A stretch of 38,241 nt of DNA, from positions 1-38,241 of the forward strand of contig JAGYJW010000059.1 of the NCBI GenBank assembly GCA_018401435.1. Reading direction: 5' to 3'. Shown here in pieces: positions 1 to 8,775 of the stretch (position 1 is its first letter; each line of letters opens with the position of its first letter). The notes below the pieces were generated by a model, which saw only the letters and a list, made by a program, of their open reading frames with translations, was not told the DNA's origin and searched no databases. The position numbers and the translations under genes were made by a program. This DNA is from Deltaproteobacteria bacterium. Its GTDB lineage: Bacteria; Myxococcota_A; UBA796; UBA2385.

Positions 1-916
1 CCCCCACCGCATAGACCCCGGGCAGGCTGGACTGGTAGTTGTCGTCCACGCGGATGAAGCCGTCTTCGTCGGTGTCGATGCCCAGGGCGTCGCAGCGCAC
101 CCCCTTGAGCATCGGCTCGATGCCGGCGGCCACCAGCGCCTTGCGGGCGCGGGCCTCGCGACCGCCGGTCAGCTGGGCCACCACATCCAGCCCGTCCCAT
201 TCCAGGGACAAGACATCGGCCCGGGCCGAATAGAGGCAGCCCCGGCGCTCGAAGCCCCGCAGCAGCTCCTGGTTCTGCTCGTATTCCATGCCCGGCAGGG
301 GCTCGTCATTGGGGTCGAGCACGGTGACGGCCACGCCCAGTGCGGCGAAGATCGAGGCATATTCAAAGGCCAGGGCCCCGCTGCCCACCACCATCAGCGA
401 CCGCGGCAGGTAGATCATCGACAGGATCGAGTCGCTGTCCAACACATGCTCGTGGTCCACCGGCAGGTGCTCGGGCGCCCGGGGGCGCCCCCCGGTGGCC
501 AGCACCACCTTGCGGGTCTTGAGCACCTGCTTGTCGCCGCCGAGGCCGGTGACCTCGACGGTCTGGGCGTCCACCAGGCGGCCGCGGCCATGCAGGCTCA
601 CCACCCCCGAGCGGCTCAGCCGGTTGGCGATGCTCTCGGCATGACCCGTGGTCACCTCGCCCAGGCGCGCCATCAACGTGGCGATCTCCACCTCGCCCTG
701 TTCGGGCAGCAGCGGGTTGGCGCCGGGCTGCCGCAGGTTGCGCAGCGCCGTCTCGCGCAGGGTGCGGCTGGGGATGCTGCCCCGAAAGACGCAGGTCCCC
801 CCCACCTGCGAGGCCATCTCCACCACCGCCGTGCGGGCGCCCAGGCGCCGGGCCTGGCTCGCGGCCGCCTGGCCGGCGGGCCCCGCGCCGATCACCACCA
901 GGTCGAAGTCGAGCAT
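1..916 (-). CDS. sthA: SthA-like soluble pyridine nucleotide transhydrogenase (partial)
   Basis: FAD/NAD(P)-dependent flavoprotein of the pyridine nucleotide-disulfide oxidoreductase family, read on the minus strand from ATG 916 and cut by the left window edge, so the C-terminal dimerisation domain is missing. The N-terminal FAD-binding fold shows GAGPAG at residues 10-15. The region where dihydrolipoamide dehydrogenases carry a CxxxxC redox pair reads GGTCVFRGSIPSR: Cys42 is present but the second position is Ser47. Losing the second Cys is typical of SthA, which moves hydride between NADPH and NAD+ without a redox disulfide. A second nucleotide-binding segment (VVGSGALAFEYASIF) follows. The start lies 3 bases after the stop of the HDOD gene, so the two are probably co-transcribed. 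Another disulfide-less reductase of the same family is possible. Confidence 0.82.
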   Translation of the reverse strand, partial: MLDFDLVVIGAGPAGQAAASQARRLGARTAVVEMASQVGGTCVFRGSIPSRTLRETALRNLRQPGANPLLPEQGEVEIATLMARLGEVTTGHAESIANRLSRSGVVSLHGRGRLVDAQTVEVTGLGGDKQVLKTRKVVLATGGRPRAPEHLPVDHEHVLDSDSILSMIYLPRSLMVVGSGALAFEYASIFAALGVAVTVLDPNDEPLPGMEYEQNQELLRGFERRGCLYSARADVLSLEWDGLDVVAQLTGGREARARKALVAAGIEPMLKGVRCDALGIDTDEDGFIRVDDNYQSSLPGVYAVG

Positions 917-919
917 GGC

Positions 920-1747
920 TCAGGCGCTCATGCTGTTGATGGTCTGCAGCACCACGGATCGGCGGGCCAGCAGGTCCTCCACATCGTCGTCATAGAGGTT
1001 GAGCACCTCGAGGGTGGGGTTTTGCCGGACCTCGCCCACCAGGGTGGGATCCCAGGTGTAGGGCACCAGGGCGGCGGCCAGGGCCACCGAGATCACCGCG
1101 TCCCGGTGCTCGGTCGCGGCCAGGGGGCTTCGCTTGAAGCGGATGCAGGCCCGCACCGGCGAGGGCAGGCGCCACAGGTCGGCCACCCGCAGACCGACAT
1201 CCACCTCGACGTCTTCGACCACCCGGTTGAGGGTGGCGTCGTCCAGGTCGATCTCTTCGGCCCGGGCCACCCGCACGGTCTCGGCCAGGACGACGGGCGC
1301 GCCGATTCGCCGCAGCAGGCCACACAAGAAGGCCGAATCCACGCTCATGCGGCGGGCGCGGGCGACCTCGCGGGCCCACACCGCGTTGGCCAGCGACTCC
1401 TTGCGCAGCACCTGCATCTGGGGGCAGCCCGCCTGGTCGTTGAAGACGCTGCGGGCCAGCACGGCGCTGACCGCGATCTCACCCAACAGGCGCATGCCCA
1501 GCCGGGATACCGCCTGCTGCAACGAGATCACTCCACCCCGGGCAGAGAAGGCCGGCGAATTGGCGACTCGAAGCACATGGGCGGCCAGGCTGGGATCGCG
1601 GTGGATGAGGGCGGCGAGTCGGCGGACATCGGCGTCCGGGTCGTCCACAAGGCTCATCACCTCGGACACCACCACCGGTAGCAGCGGCACCTCGACCTCG
1701 CCTCCGCTCATGCGTGACTGCACGGTATGTACCAGGTTCTGATGCAT
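920..1747 (-). CDS. HDOD domain signalling protein
   Basis: A protein of 275 residues consisting almost entirely of an HDOD domain, an HD-related fold lacking the full metal-binding HD pair and found in bacterial signalling proteins. Recognisable segments are the N-terminal helices (LPVVVSEVMSLVDDPDADV), the core (AHVLRVANSPAFSARGG), the ISLQQAVSRLGMRLL helix and LLRRIGAPVVLAE. No additional receiver, GGDEF or EAL domain is present. I chose ATG 1747 because a purine-rich GGAGAGGAG ribosome binding site lies just upstream; a longer upstream reading has an implausible composition. It precedes the SthA-like gene with a 3-base gap. HDOD proteins usually act in signal-dependent regulation of motility, development or virulence; the target here cannot be told from sequence. 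Confidence 0.85.
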   Translation of the reverse strand: MHQNLVHTVQSRMSGGEVEVPLLPVVVSEVMSLVDDPDADVRRLAALIHRDPSLAAHVLRVANSPAFSARGGVISLQQAVSRLGMRLLGEIAVSAVLARSVFNDQAGCPQMQVLRKESLANAVWAREVARARRMSVDSAFLCGLLRRIGAPVVLAETVRVARAEEIDLDDATLNRVVEDVEVDVGLRVADLWRLPSPVRACIRFKRSPLAATEHRDAVISVALAAALVPYTWDPTLVGEVRQNPTLEVLNLYDDDVEDLLARRSVVLQTINSMSA

Positions 1748-1901
1748 CCTTCGCTCCTCTCCGCAGGCTTGGCGCAGGGTGTGCGCTTCCCTCAACCCGC
1801 TGGCCTCCAATCGGCTAGGGCAGGGCCGGCTTGAGCCCCTTGGCCGCATCGGCCCGCTTTCCTTGGGGAAAGCCCACTCGATCCAGAGGAGCACCCGGCC
1901 C

Positions 1902-3411
1902 GTGAAGCCGCCGCCCGTCCCCACCTTCGGCCCCGCACCGATGCTGGCGCTCGTTGGTGTCGCCGGGCTGTGGGCGGCCGGATTTGCCGCCTGGTGTGTG
2001 CTGGGTGAGCCCGTGGCGGCCCATGACGACGCCAACCTGCTGCTGTGGGCCGTGGACCTGCAGGACTGGCTGGCGGCAGGGGCCCCGCTGCCGGTGCCGC
2101 CCCAACCGCCGCAGCGCCCCTACCCGCCGCTGGTCCGCTGCTGGCAGCCCTGCTTAGCGCTGCTGGGGGCGCACCGTGGGCCTGGCCCTGGCATCCGCCT
2201 GGCCCTTCATTAGGGCCTGCGGTGGTGGCGGGAGGCTGAGCCTGCCAGGGCCGGCTGCCGCCAGTGGGCCTGCTGGCGGCGGCGGCGGTGCGCCGCCTGC
2301 CCCCTGTGGTCGCTGGGCGCGGCAGCTTCCACCTGGAATCCCCGTCGCCTGCGCGACGGCGCCGCAGCGGTGCTGGCGGGTGCCGAGGCCAGCGAAGAGG
2401 TGGCGGCCCGCGCTGGGTCATGACCGCCGGCGCTCTGCGGCACGGCCTCGCCCTGCTGACCAAGTGGACCGCGATCCTCTTCCTGCTGCCGGCCTTCCTG
2501 CTGGCCCTGGGTTGCGCCGGGCAAAAGGGGCGCCGGGCCGTCCTCCTGGCGGGTCTGGGGGGGCTGATTGTGGCATTTCCTTGGTATACCGACAGTATTT
2601 CGCCGCTATGGACCTTCCTGACCCGAAACCTCGCAGGAGACTACAGCGGCGAGCGCGCCAGTCTGGGCGATGCCGCCGCCTTCTACCCGTCGCGCTTGTT
2701 CACGGGCGTCTTGGGCACGCCGCTGCTGGTCTGCCTGGCGGTGGGGGCCTGGACGGCAAAGGGGCGGTCCTGGCCGGCCCTACTATCCCTGTTGAGCCTG
2801 GCGGCCGGCCTCGCCCTGCTCACCCTGCAGCCCCTGGGACCAGCGCTACCTGCTGGGGGAAGCGGCCTGCGGGGCCGGCCTGGCCTGGGGCCCACCGCAT
2901 GGGGCGGCCGCCTTGCTGCTCTTGCTGGGCGTCGGCCTCTGCTGGCCTTGGCGGGGAGGGGTGCTGCCGCCTGCGGGGCTGCCCGCGGCCCTGACCTCCA
3001 GCCTGGTGGTGGATCGGACGGCCTGCGTCGGGCGAGCCTGAAGGCCGAGGCCCGAGCTGCGGCGGCCGCGGTGGCGCCTGTCCTGGGCCCCGCCAGTCCC
3101 GGCCCGCGCCCATCCCCCTGCGCCAGGCTGCGGGGCCCACCCGCCGGCTGGCGCCGCCCCGACCGCCCGCAGTGGTGCACTGATGGACGGGTCAGGCGCA
3201 GCGCGATAGAGCGCAGCCGGTGGGCCGGCCCTGCGCCGGGGCGCCTCGGTCCCAGATCAGCCGTCCCGCCGCCCGAGAGGCCGACCTGACCCGGCGGCTG
3301 TCCGAGGAGTCGGGTGGCGAACTAGTCCCCTCCCCCAGCCTGGCCGATCGGGCCTATGTGCTGGAGAGCCTGCCCTTGACCGATCTGGCAGCCATGCGGC
3401 CAGCCTGGTGA
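1902..3411 (+). pseudogene. Disrupted GT-C type membrane glycosyltransferase
   Basis: Fragments of one membrane protein in several frames. From GTG 1902 (GAGG-like site about 12 bases upstream) the first segment has a transmembrane helix, then VAAHDDANLLLWAVD, which resembles the acidic first-loop motif of ArnT/PMT-family lipid-linked sugar transferases, then a PYPPL segment. After a frame change near 2150-2450 come further helices (LALLTKWTAILFLLPAFLLAL, LIVAFPWYTDSISPLWTFL) and NLAGDYSGERASLGDAAAFYP, ending in a hydrophobic stretch near 2830. A later fragment in another frame ends at 3411 (VLESLPLTDLAAMRPAW). No single frame covers more than about 100 convincing codons. Such enzymes transfer sugars from polyprenyl phosphate on the outer face of the inner membrane. 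Whether this is genuine decay or clustered sequence error is unresolved. The family call rests on helix pattern and short motifs. Confidence 0.55.
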
Positions 3412-3536
3412 CCTCGCCGCAGAGGGCGACCCCTGCCGGGCGGCGGCCCGGGGTGGGCGAGCGGCCGGCCCTCATCAGATCTGGGGCCCCCTGACGCCAA
3501 GGCCGGCGCAAAGCCACCCCGTTGGAGGCGGGGGCC

Positions 3537-4939
3537 ATGAAGCTGATCACCGATCTGACGTCATCGAGGAGGCTACCTCAGACGTCCAATACCCGGGGCC
3601 ACGCCGCCCTCGCCCGCCCCGGGACCGCCCACGCGGGTGGCCGAGCTGCTGCGGGCGGCGACCGACGCGGGGCAGCCGGTGACGGTGACATTGCACCGCC
3701 ACCACCGGGGCCCCGGTCCCCCAAGGTGGCTGGCTGCTGAGCACCGAGCACATGGCCCGGGTGCTGGGCCCCACCGAGGCCGAGGCCGGCGTCATCCTGG
3801 GCGAATACCAGCGACAGGTCGAAGCAGGTGGCGCCTTCTTCCCCCCCGACCCCACCTCGCGCAACGAGTGCAGCCTGGGCGCGGCCATCGCCTGTAACAG
3901 CAGCGGGGCCCGCAGCTTTCGTTATGGCCCCACCCGGCCCTGGGTGAGCTGGGTCGAGGCGGTGCTGCCCACCGGCGAGATCATCGAGGCCGACCGCAGC
4001 ACCCCCATCCCCGCCGCCTGGCCCATGCCGGGCTGGACCGAGCCCGACGTCAAGACGGCCGCCGGCTATTTTCCCGCTACCAACCTGCTGGATCTTCTGA
4101 TTGGCCAAGAGGGGACCCTGGCGGTCATCACCCGGGCCCGCCTGCGCCTGGTCCCCCTGCCCGAAGCGGTGCTATCCCTGGTAGCATTCTTTGACGATGA
4201 AGTCCTGCTGCTCGCTTTCGTCGATCAGGCCCGGGCCGGGGCCCGGCGTCCCGGCCATCCCGACGCCCGGCCCGACGCCTTGAACCCGCGGGCCATCGAG
4301 TACTTCGACGCCCGGGCCCTGGACCTGGTGCGCGACCGGGTGCCCGACCTGCCGCCGACCGCCGTGGGCGCCCTCTTCATCGAGGTGGAGCACGCCGGCG
4401 AGGCCCCCCTCGATGCCTGGTGGGAGGCCCTGGACGCCGGCGGCGCCTTGGTGGACGCCACCATCGTCGCCGAGGACGAGACCGGGCGGGCGCGTCTCTC
4501 TGCCTTGCGTCACGCCGTCCCCGCCGCCATCAACGAGCAGGTGGTGCGCAATGGCATGCCCAAGGTGGGCACCGATTTCGCGGTGCCCGACGCCGCCCTG
4601 GCGGAGATGATGGCCGCCTATGCGGCTGTGGACCTGCCCCATGTCTGCTTTGGCCACATCGGCGACAACCACCTGCACCTCAACCTGCTGCCCCGCTCGG
4701 ACGCCGAGCTTGTGCAGGCCCGGGCCCTCTACCGGACGCTGGCGATGAAGGCGGTGGGCCTGGGCGGCACCGTGTCGGCCGAGCATGGCATCGGCAAGCT
4801 CAAGCGGGCCCTGCTGGCCGAGATGGTGGGGCCCCAGGTGATGGCCGCCTTTGCCGCCCTCAAGGCCGCCGTGGATCCCGCCTGGATCCTCGGGCGGGGC
4901 ACCCTGCTGCCTCCCCCTGGGGCCGCACAGCGCGATTGA
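3537..4939 (+). CDS. FAD-linked oxidase, GlcD/D-lactate dehydrogenase type, N-terminus frameshifted
   Basis: Probably oxidises a 2-hydroxy acid such as D-lactate or glycolate with FAD. ATG 3537 has a GGAGG site upstream. The FAD-binding type 4 domain is broken by at least three small frame changes between about 3552 and 3700: DVIEEATSDVQYPG, RVAELLRAATDAGQPVTV and TGAPVPQGGWLLSTE lie in different frames but in the right order. From about 3750 one frame runs to the stop: CSLGAAIACNSSGARSFRYG, LIGQEGTLAVITRARLRL, then the C-terminal oxidase domain with CFGHIGDNHLHLNL and GGTVSAEHGIGKLKRALL, which carry the family's conserved His residues. If the frame is restored the length is about 465 residues, normal for the family. 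The substrate cannot be fixed from sequence. Confidence 0.8.
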
Positions 4940-5044
4940 TCGCTGCCGACGCGGGGGATCGCCGAGAAAAGACCCCGCCGCCTTGTCGCAGGAGCCCTGC
5001 CAATCGGGATACCGTGGCAGCCCGTTGAAGATCTGGAGGAAATC

Positions 5045-6349
5045 ATGTCCTTTCGCACCGGCCTGTCCGCGCTGCCCCTCGTCCTCGCCCTGTCGGTCGC
5101 TTGCACTGACAAGGTCTACCAGTACGACGGAGAGGAAGACACGGCGGGCGCCGACGCCGATGGCGGCGATGGCGGCAGCATCGAGGACGCCGACGGGGAC
5201 GGCTTCTCGGAGGCGCAGGGCGACTGCGACGACGAAAACGCCGACATCAACCCCGATGCCACCGAGATGTGCGACGGCGCCGACAACGACTGCGACGGCG
5301 TGACCGACGAACAAGACGCCGCAGACGTCACCACCTGGTACTTCGACGGCGACGGCGACGGCTATGGCGACGACGACGCGACGGCGGTGGGCTGCGACGG
5401 CTTCCAGAACCACGTCGCCCAGGGCGGCGACTGCAACGACGACGTGGCCAGCGCCTACCCCGGCGCCACCGAGATCTGCGACGGCTACGACAACGACTGC
5501 AATGGCGAGGTGGATGACGGCGACATCCCCTCGGCGCCCACCTGGTACTACGACGGCGACGGCGACGACTTCGGCAACCCCGACATCTCAGAAGTCGGCT
5601 GCAGCCCCAGCACCGACTATGTGGACAATGGCGAGGACTGCGACGACAGCAACGCCGCCATCAACCCCGACGCCGCCGATGGCACCGGGGACGGCATCGA
5701 CGACAACTGCGATGGCACGCCCGATGACGAGGCCAGCTGCAACGCCTATCGGCCCTTTGGCGCCGGCCCCACGGCCACCCGCACCTTCTCGACGGCAGCC
5801 CTCGACGGCAACAGCTACACCGAGAATGTGCTGATTCGCAGCTGGTCGCCTTCTACCGGCCAGGCCGTGCTGGAGCGCGCCTTTGTGGGCGCCAGCGGCA
5901 ATATCACCGTGCAAGAGACCCACCGCTGCGACGGCGCCGCCGTGAAGATGACGGGCTGGGTCTACCAGGACGCCTCGGGCACTTCGGCCACCTTCACCTT
6001 CTCGACCCCGCGCACCGACCTGGACGACCCCAGCCTGATGGTGCCCGGCTACCGCTGGTCCTACAACTACACCAGCACCGACAGCGTGTCGGGCAGCAGC
6101 TGGCAGGCCAGCGGCACCATGGAGGTCATCGGCGTCGAATCGGTGACGGTGACCGCCGGCACCTTTGACGCCCTGCACATCGACAACACCTACTCGGTGG
6201 TGGATGGCAGCGGCACCATCGACAGCCGCACCGGCGTCGCCTCCTACTGGTATGTCGAGAACCTCGGCCCGGTGAAGGTGCTCGACATGTCGGGCGACAC
6301 GGTGAACGAGGACCGCGAGCTGACCGCCTACACCGGCTTCAACCCCTGA
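5045..6349 (+). CDS. MopE-like repeat lipoprotein
   Basis: A 434-residue exported lipoprotein. ATG 5045 has a clear GGAGGA site. The signal peptide ends in LALSVAC, giving lipidated Cys20. A short acidic linker follows (GEEDTAGADADGGDGGS). Residues about 50-235 hold three copies of the MopE-type putative metal-binding repeat, each with DGDGDG-like, GDCDD/GDCND and EMCDGADNDCDG-like segments, as in surface proteins common in Myxococcota. The C-terminal 200 residues are a separate domain of likely beta structure without Asp/Cys repeats (for example GTMEVIGVESVTVTAGTFDA), which I do not recognise beyond similarity to small secreted beta-rich domains. The likely place is the outer membrane or cell surface, and calcium binding by the Asp-rich loops is inferred. 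The gene overlaps the convergent helicase gene by 11 bases. Confidence 0.85.
   Translation: MSFRTGLSALPLVLALSVACTDKVYQYDGEEDTAGADADGGDGGSIEDADGDGFSEAQGDCDDENADINPDATEMCDGADNDCDGVTDEQDAADVTTWYFDGDGDGYGDDDATAVGCDGFQNHVAQGGDCNDDVASAYPGATEICDGYDNDCNGEVDDGDIPSAPTWYYDGDGDDFGNPDISEVGCSPSTDYVDNGEDCDDSNAAINPDAADGTGDGIDDNCDGTPDDEASCNAYRPFGAGPTATRTFSTAALDGNSYTENVLIRSWSPSTGQAVLERAFVGASGNITVQETHRCDGAAVKMTGWVYQDASGTSATFTFSTPRTDLDDPSLMVPGYRWSYNYTSTDSVSGSSWQASGTMEVIGVESVTVTAGTFDALHIDNTYSVVDGSGTIDSRTGVASYWYVENLGPVKVLDMSGDTVNEDRELTAYTGFNP
5196..5740 (+). repeat. Three tandem MopE-type Asp/Cys-rich repeats
   Basis: Three in-frame units of about 60 codons inside the lipoprotein gene. Each follows the order DGDGD, GxDCDD or GDCND, then NPDA/YPGATE and CDGxDNDCDG-like. 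The third unit is degenerate (DGTGDGIDDNCDG, with the first Cys missing). Confidence 0.85.
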
Positions 6350-8060
6350 GCTTGCCCGTGGCCGGCGCGGCGGGCGCTCGGCGTGGCGGCGGGCCCTGCT
6401 GCCGGAAGCAGAGCAGGCGTTGGGCCTCGCCCCAGCGCCGCGCAAAGAGGCGGGGCATCGGCGGCCGGCGCTCGGCCAGGTCGGGCGGCGGGGGCGCCTT
6501 GCGCCAGGACGCGCTGGCCAGGGCAGAGGCCGCCGCCACCCGGCCCATGCGGCGCACCTCGTAATCGACGGCCTGGACCGCATCTTCAAGGCGTGAGAAG
6601 CGCGCGACCTCCTTGCCGTCCAGGCGCACCCGCCAGCGCTTGCCGCTGCCGCCATGGTCGATCACCAGGGCCTCGCTGAGCTGGCCCCGGCCTTCGGCCT
6701 TGGCCGTGCGAAAGAGGTGCAGGGCCAGCCCGCGGGACCCCAGGCTCTCCCAGGCGTGGGCAGAGACGGCCCGCACCTCGGGGTCCACCCGAAGGGTCAG
6801 GGGGTCAAAGGCGGCGGCGCGGCGCTGGATCTCACCCAGGGTGATGGCGCCGGCCTCGATCTCGAAGCCCGGGTAGTCAAACCACAGCCGCTGCATCGCG
6901 GCAGCGGCCTCGCGCAGATCCTCGCCCTGCAGATCCAGGTCCCGGGGCAGCCCCGCCAGGGTGGGCAGGCTGACCAGGGACAGATCGCTGAGGTCCACGA
7001 AGTCCAGCACCAGGCAGTCGGCCTTGCCCGGGTGCAGGCGGGTGCCGCGCCCCACACACTGGGCATAGAGGCCCTCGGAGCGGGTGGGCCGGGCCATGGC
7101 GATGCAGGAGATGCCCGGATCGTCGAAGCCTTCGGTGAGCACGCCCACATTGGTGACGGCCTGCAGGCGCCCGGCCCGGAAGTCGGCCAGCACCTGCTGC
7201 CGGTCCTCGCGGCGCAGGTTGCCGTGCACGATGCCCGCCCGCAGGCCCAAGGCGCCCAGGGCCCGGGCGAGGTGGGTGGCGTGGTTGACCGTCACGCAAA
7301 AGGCCACGGTGCGCCGATCCCGGGCCAGCTCTTGGATGGAGCGCGCCACCAGGGCGTTGCGCTCCTCGATGTCGATGGCCTCGGCCAGCTCTTCGACCGC
7401 GAAGTCCTCTCCCCCGGCAGACAGGGCCCGCAGGTCGGCGGCGGTGGCCACCCGAAAGCCCCGCAGCTTGCACAGATAACCATCGTCGATCATCTCCAGC
7501 ACCGACCGGCTGTAGACGATCTCTTCGAAGATGTCGGCCAGCGCCTTGCCATCGGCCCGTTGGGGGGTGGCGGTGAAGCCCAGCAGGGTGCCCGTCCAGT
7601 CCGGGTCGAAGGCGCCGAGCGCCCGCAGCACGGCCTGGTTGCCCTCGGCGGCGCTGTGGTGGCACTCGTCGTAGATGACCAGCCCGAAGCGGCGGCCGTC
7701 CATCAGCGTGGCCAGGCGCCCCTCGTGCAGCGACCGGATGCTGGCCACCACCACCCTGGCCCCGTCATGGACGCGGCGGTCGGCCTGTTCGACCGCCACG
7801 GCGGCGGGATCGCCCAGGGCCCGGCTGAGCTTGTCGCGGGCCTGCTCCACCAGCTCGCTGCGGTGGGCCAGCACCAGCACGGGTTGGCGGGCCATGCGGG
7901 CCAGCTCGCTGAAGATCACGGTCTTGCCAGCGCCGGTGGGCAAGCAGACCACCAGGCGGCGCAGGCCCCGCTGCCGGGCGGCGATTACCGCGGCGATGGC
8001 CTGCTGCTGGTAGGGCCGCAAGGAGAAGCGGGGGGGCGCGCCAGTAGGAGGGGGCGTCAT
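6339..8060 (-). CDS. DEAD/DEAH-box (SF2) helicase, UvrB/ResIII type
   Basis: Intact 573-residue superfamily 2 helicase, an ATP-dependent nucleic acid motor. Visible motifs: PYQQQAI near the N-terminus, Walker A PTGAGKT (residues 41-47), motif Ia VLVLAHRSEL, Walker B DECH (131-134), motif III FTATPQRADG (about 162-171), then the helicase C domain with GIVHGNLRREDR, TNVGVLTEGFDDPGI and motif VI QCVGRGTRLHPGK. About 200 residues follow the helicase core, including a small beta-rich segment near KRWRVRLDGKEVARF and a basic, Pro-rich tail. There is no nuclease domain, so this looks like a stand-alone restriction-type helicase related to RadD/YejH. ATG 8060 has a weak CAGGAA site. It is divergent from the sigma factor gene and convergent with the MopE-like gene. 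The precise role is unknown. Confidence 0.88.
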   Translation of the reverse strand: MTPPPTGAPPRFSLRPYQQQAIAAVIAARQRGLRRLVVCLPTGAGKTVIFSELARMARQPVLVLAHRSELVEQARDKLSRALGDPAAVAVEQADRRVHDGARVVVASIRSLHEGRLATLMDGRRFGLVIYDECHHSAAEGNQAVLRALGAFDPDWTGTLLGFTATPQRADGKALADIFEEIVYSRSVLEMIDDGYLCKLRGFRVATAADLRALSAGGEDFAVEELAEAIDIEERNALVARSIQELARDRRTVAFCVTVNHATHLARALGALGLRAGIVHGNLRREDRQQVLADFRAGRLQAVTNVGVLTEGFDDPGISCIAMARPTRSEGLYAQCVGRGTRLHPGKADCLVLDFVDLSDLSLVSLPTLAGLPRDLDLQGEDLREAAAAMQRLWFDYPGFEIEAGAITLGEIQRRAAAFDPLTLRVDPEVRAVSAHAWESLGSRGLALHLFRTAKAEGRGQLSEALVIDHGGSGKRWRVRLDGKEVARFSRLEDAVQAVDYEVRRMGRVAAASALASASWRKAPPPPDLAERRPPMPRLFARRWGEAQRLLCFRQQGPPPRRAPAAPATGKLRG

Positions 8061-8178
8061 GGTTCCTGCTCGCGTCGTCTCCGCCGGCCCGCAGCCCCTA
8101 ACCCCCTGTCAGCGGGGCGGTGGATCGATGGCGGGTGTAAGCTGCCAGCCCCGCCGCCGTTTCCAGGGCGGGTGAACC

Positions 8179-8184
8179 AGGAGG
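8179..8184 (+). promoter_or_regulatory. Ribosome binding site selecting a TTG start
   Basis: AGGAGG lies 6 bases before TTG 8191 and is the strongest Shine-Dalgarno match in this region. There is no ATG nearby in the sigma factor frame, so the site decides the start. Confidence 0.7.
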
Positions 8185-8190
8185 CGCCCC

Positions 8191-8775
8191 TTGACGGTTG
8201 AGGTCGAGCTCGCTCCCGCGGACGAAGAGGCCCGGGTCGTGGAGCGCTTGCAGCAAGGCGACCGGGAGGCCGCAGCGCAGCTATACCGCTGGTATGGCGT
8301 GAAGCTGTACCGACAGGTCATCCTGCCGCGGCTGCCCATTCGCGAGCTGGCCGAGGACGTACTCAAGGACACCTTTCGCATCGCCCTCGAAAAGATCGGG
8401 CAGTACTCCCCCCAAGGCCGCAGCGTCTTCTTCTGGCTGCGCCGCATCGCCATCAACCGCGCCATCGACGTGCACCGCGCCCACCAGCGCCTGCACCGCA
8501 ACCAAGAGAAGACCTCCACCGAAGAGACCATTGAACGCACCATGTCCCAGCCCCCGCCCCGTCCGGACCGCGCCCCAGAGGTGGCGGAGACCCGCGCGAT
8601 GGTGGAGCTGTCCTTGTCGCGGCTCAACCCCCGCTACGCCCAGGCCCTGCGCCTGCGCCTGCTCGACGAGCTCAGCCGCGAAGAATGCGCCGAGGCCATG
8701 GGCGTCCAAGTCGGGAACTTCGACGTGATCCTGCACCGCGCCTCCAAGTCCTTCCGCAACGGGTACCCGCCGTGA
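8191..8775 (+). CDS. ECF-like sigma-70 family factor
   Basis: A 194-residue two-domain sigma factor that redirects RNA polymerase to its own promoters. Region 2 spans about residues 20-95 (ERLQQGDREAAAQLYRWYG, then RELAEDVLKDTFRIALEKIG, then FFWLRRIAINRAID). A charged linker carries SQPPPRPDRAPE. Region 4 begins at LSRLNPRYAQALRLRLL, with the helix-turn-helix at LSREECAEAMGVQVGNFDVI. Start is TTG 8191 behind AGGAGG. Its TGA stop overlaps the GTG start of the next gene (GTGA, 8772-8775), so the two are translationally coupled, as sigma and anti-sigma genes often are. The helix 'VLKDTFRIALEKI' replaces the more usual DLxQEVFxxxW pattern, so it is a divergent ECF member. Confidence 0.85.
   Translation: MTVEVELAPADEEARVVERLQQGDREAAAQLYRWYGVKLYRQVILPRLPIRELAEDVLKDTFRIALEKIGQYSPQGRSVFFWLRRIAINRAIDVHRAHQRLHRNQEKTSTEETIERTMSQPPPRPDRAPEVAETRAMVELSLSRLNPRYAQALRLRLLDELSREECAEAMGVQVGNFDVILHRASKSFRNGYPP

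Noticed and set aside
446..1681. Long plus-strand open frame of about 411 codons rich in His, Gly and Gln
   Set aside because: It is antisense to the SthA and HDOD genes, which have clear family motifs. Its His/Gln-rich composition is what the complement of a GC-rich gene gives.
6654..8201. Plus-strand open frame of about 515 codons over the helicase gene
   Set aside because: The minus strand encodes an intact helicase with all motifs; the opposing frame has no motifs and shadow composition.
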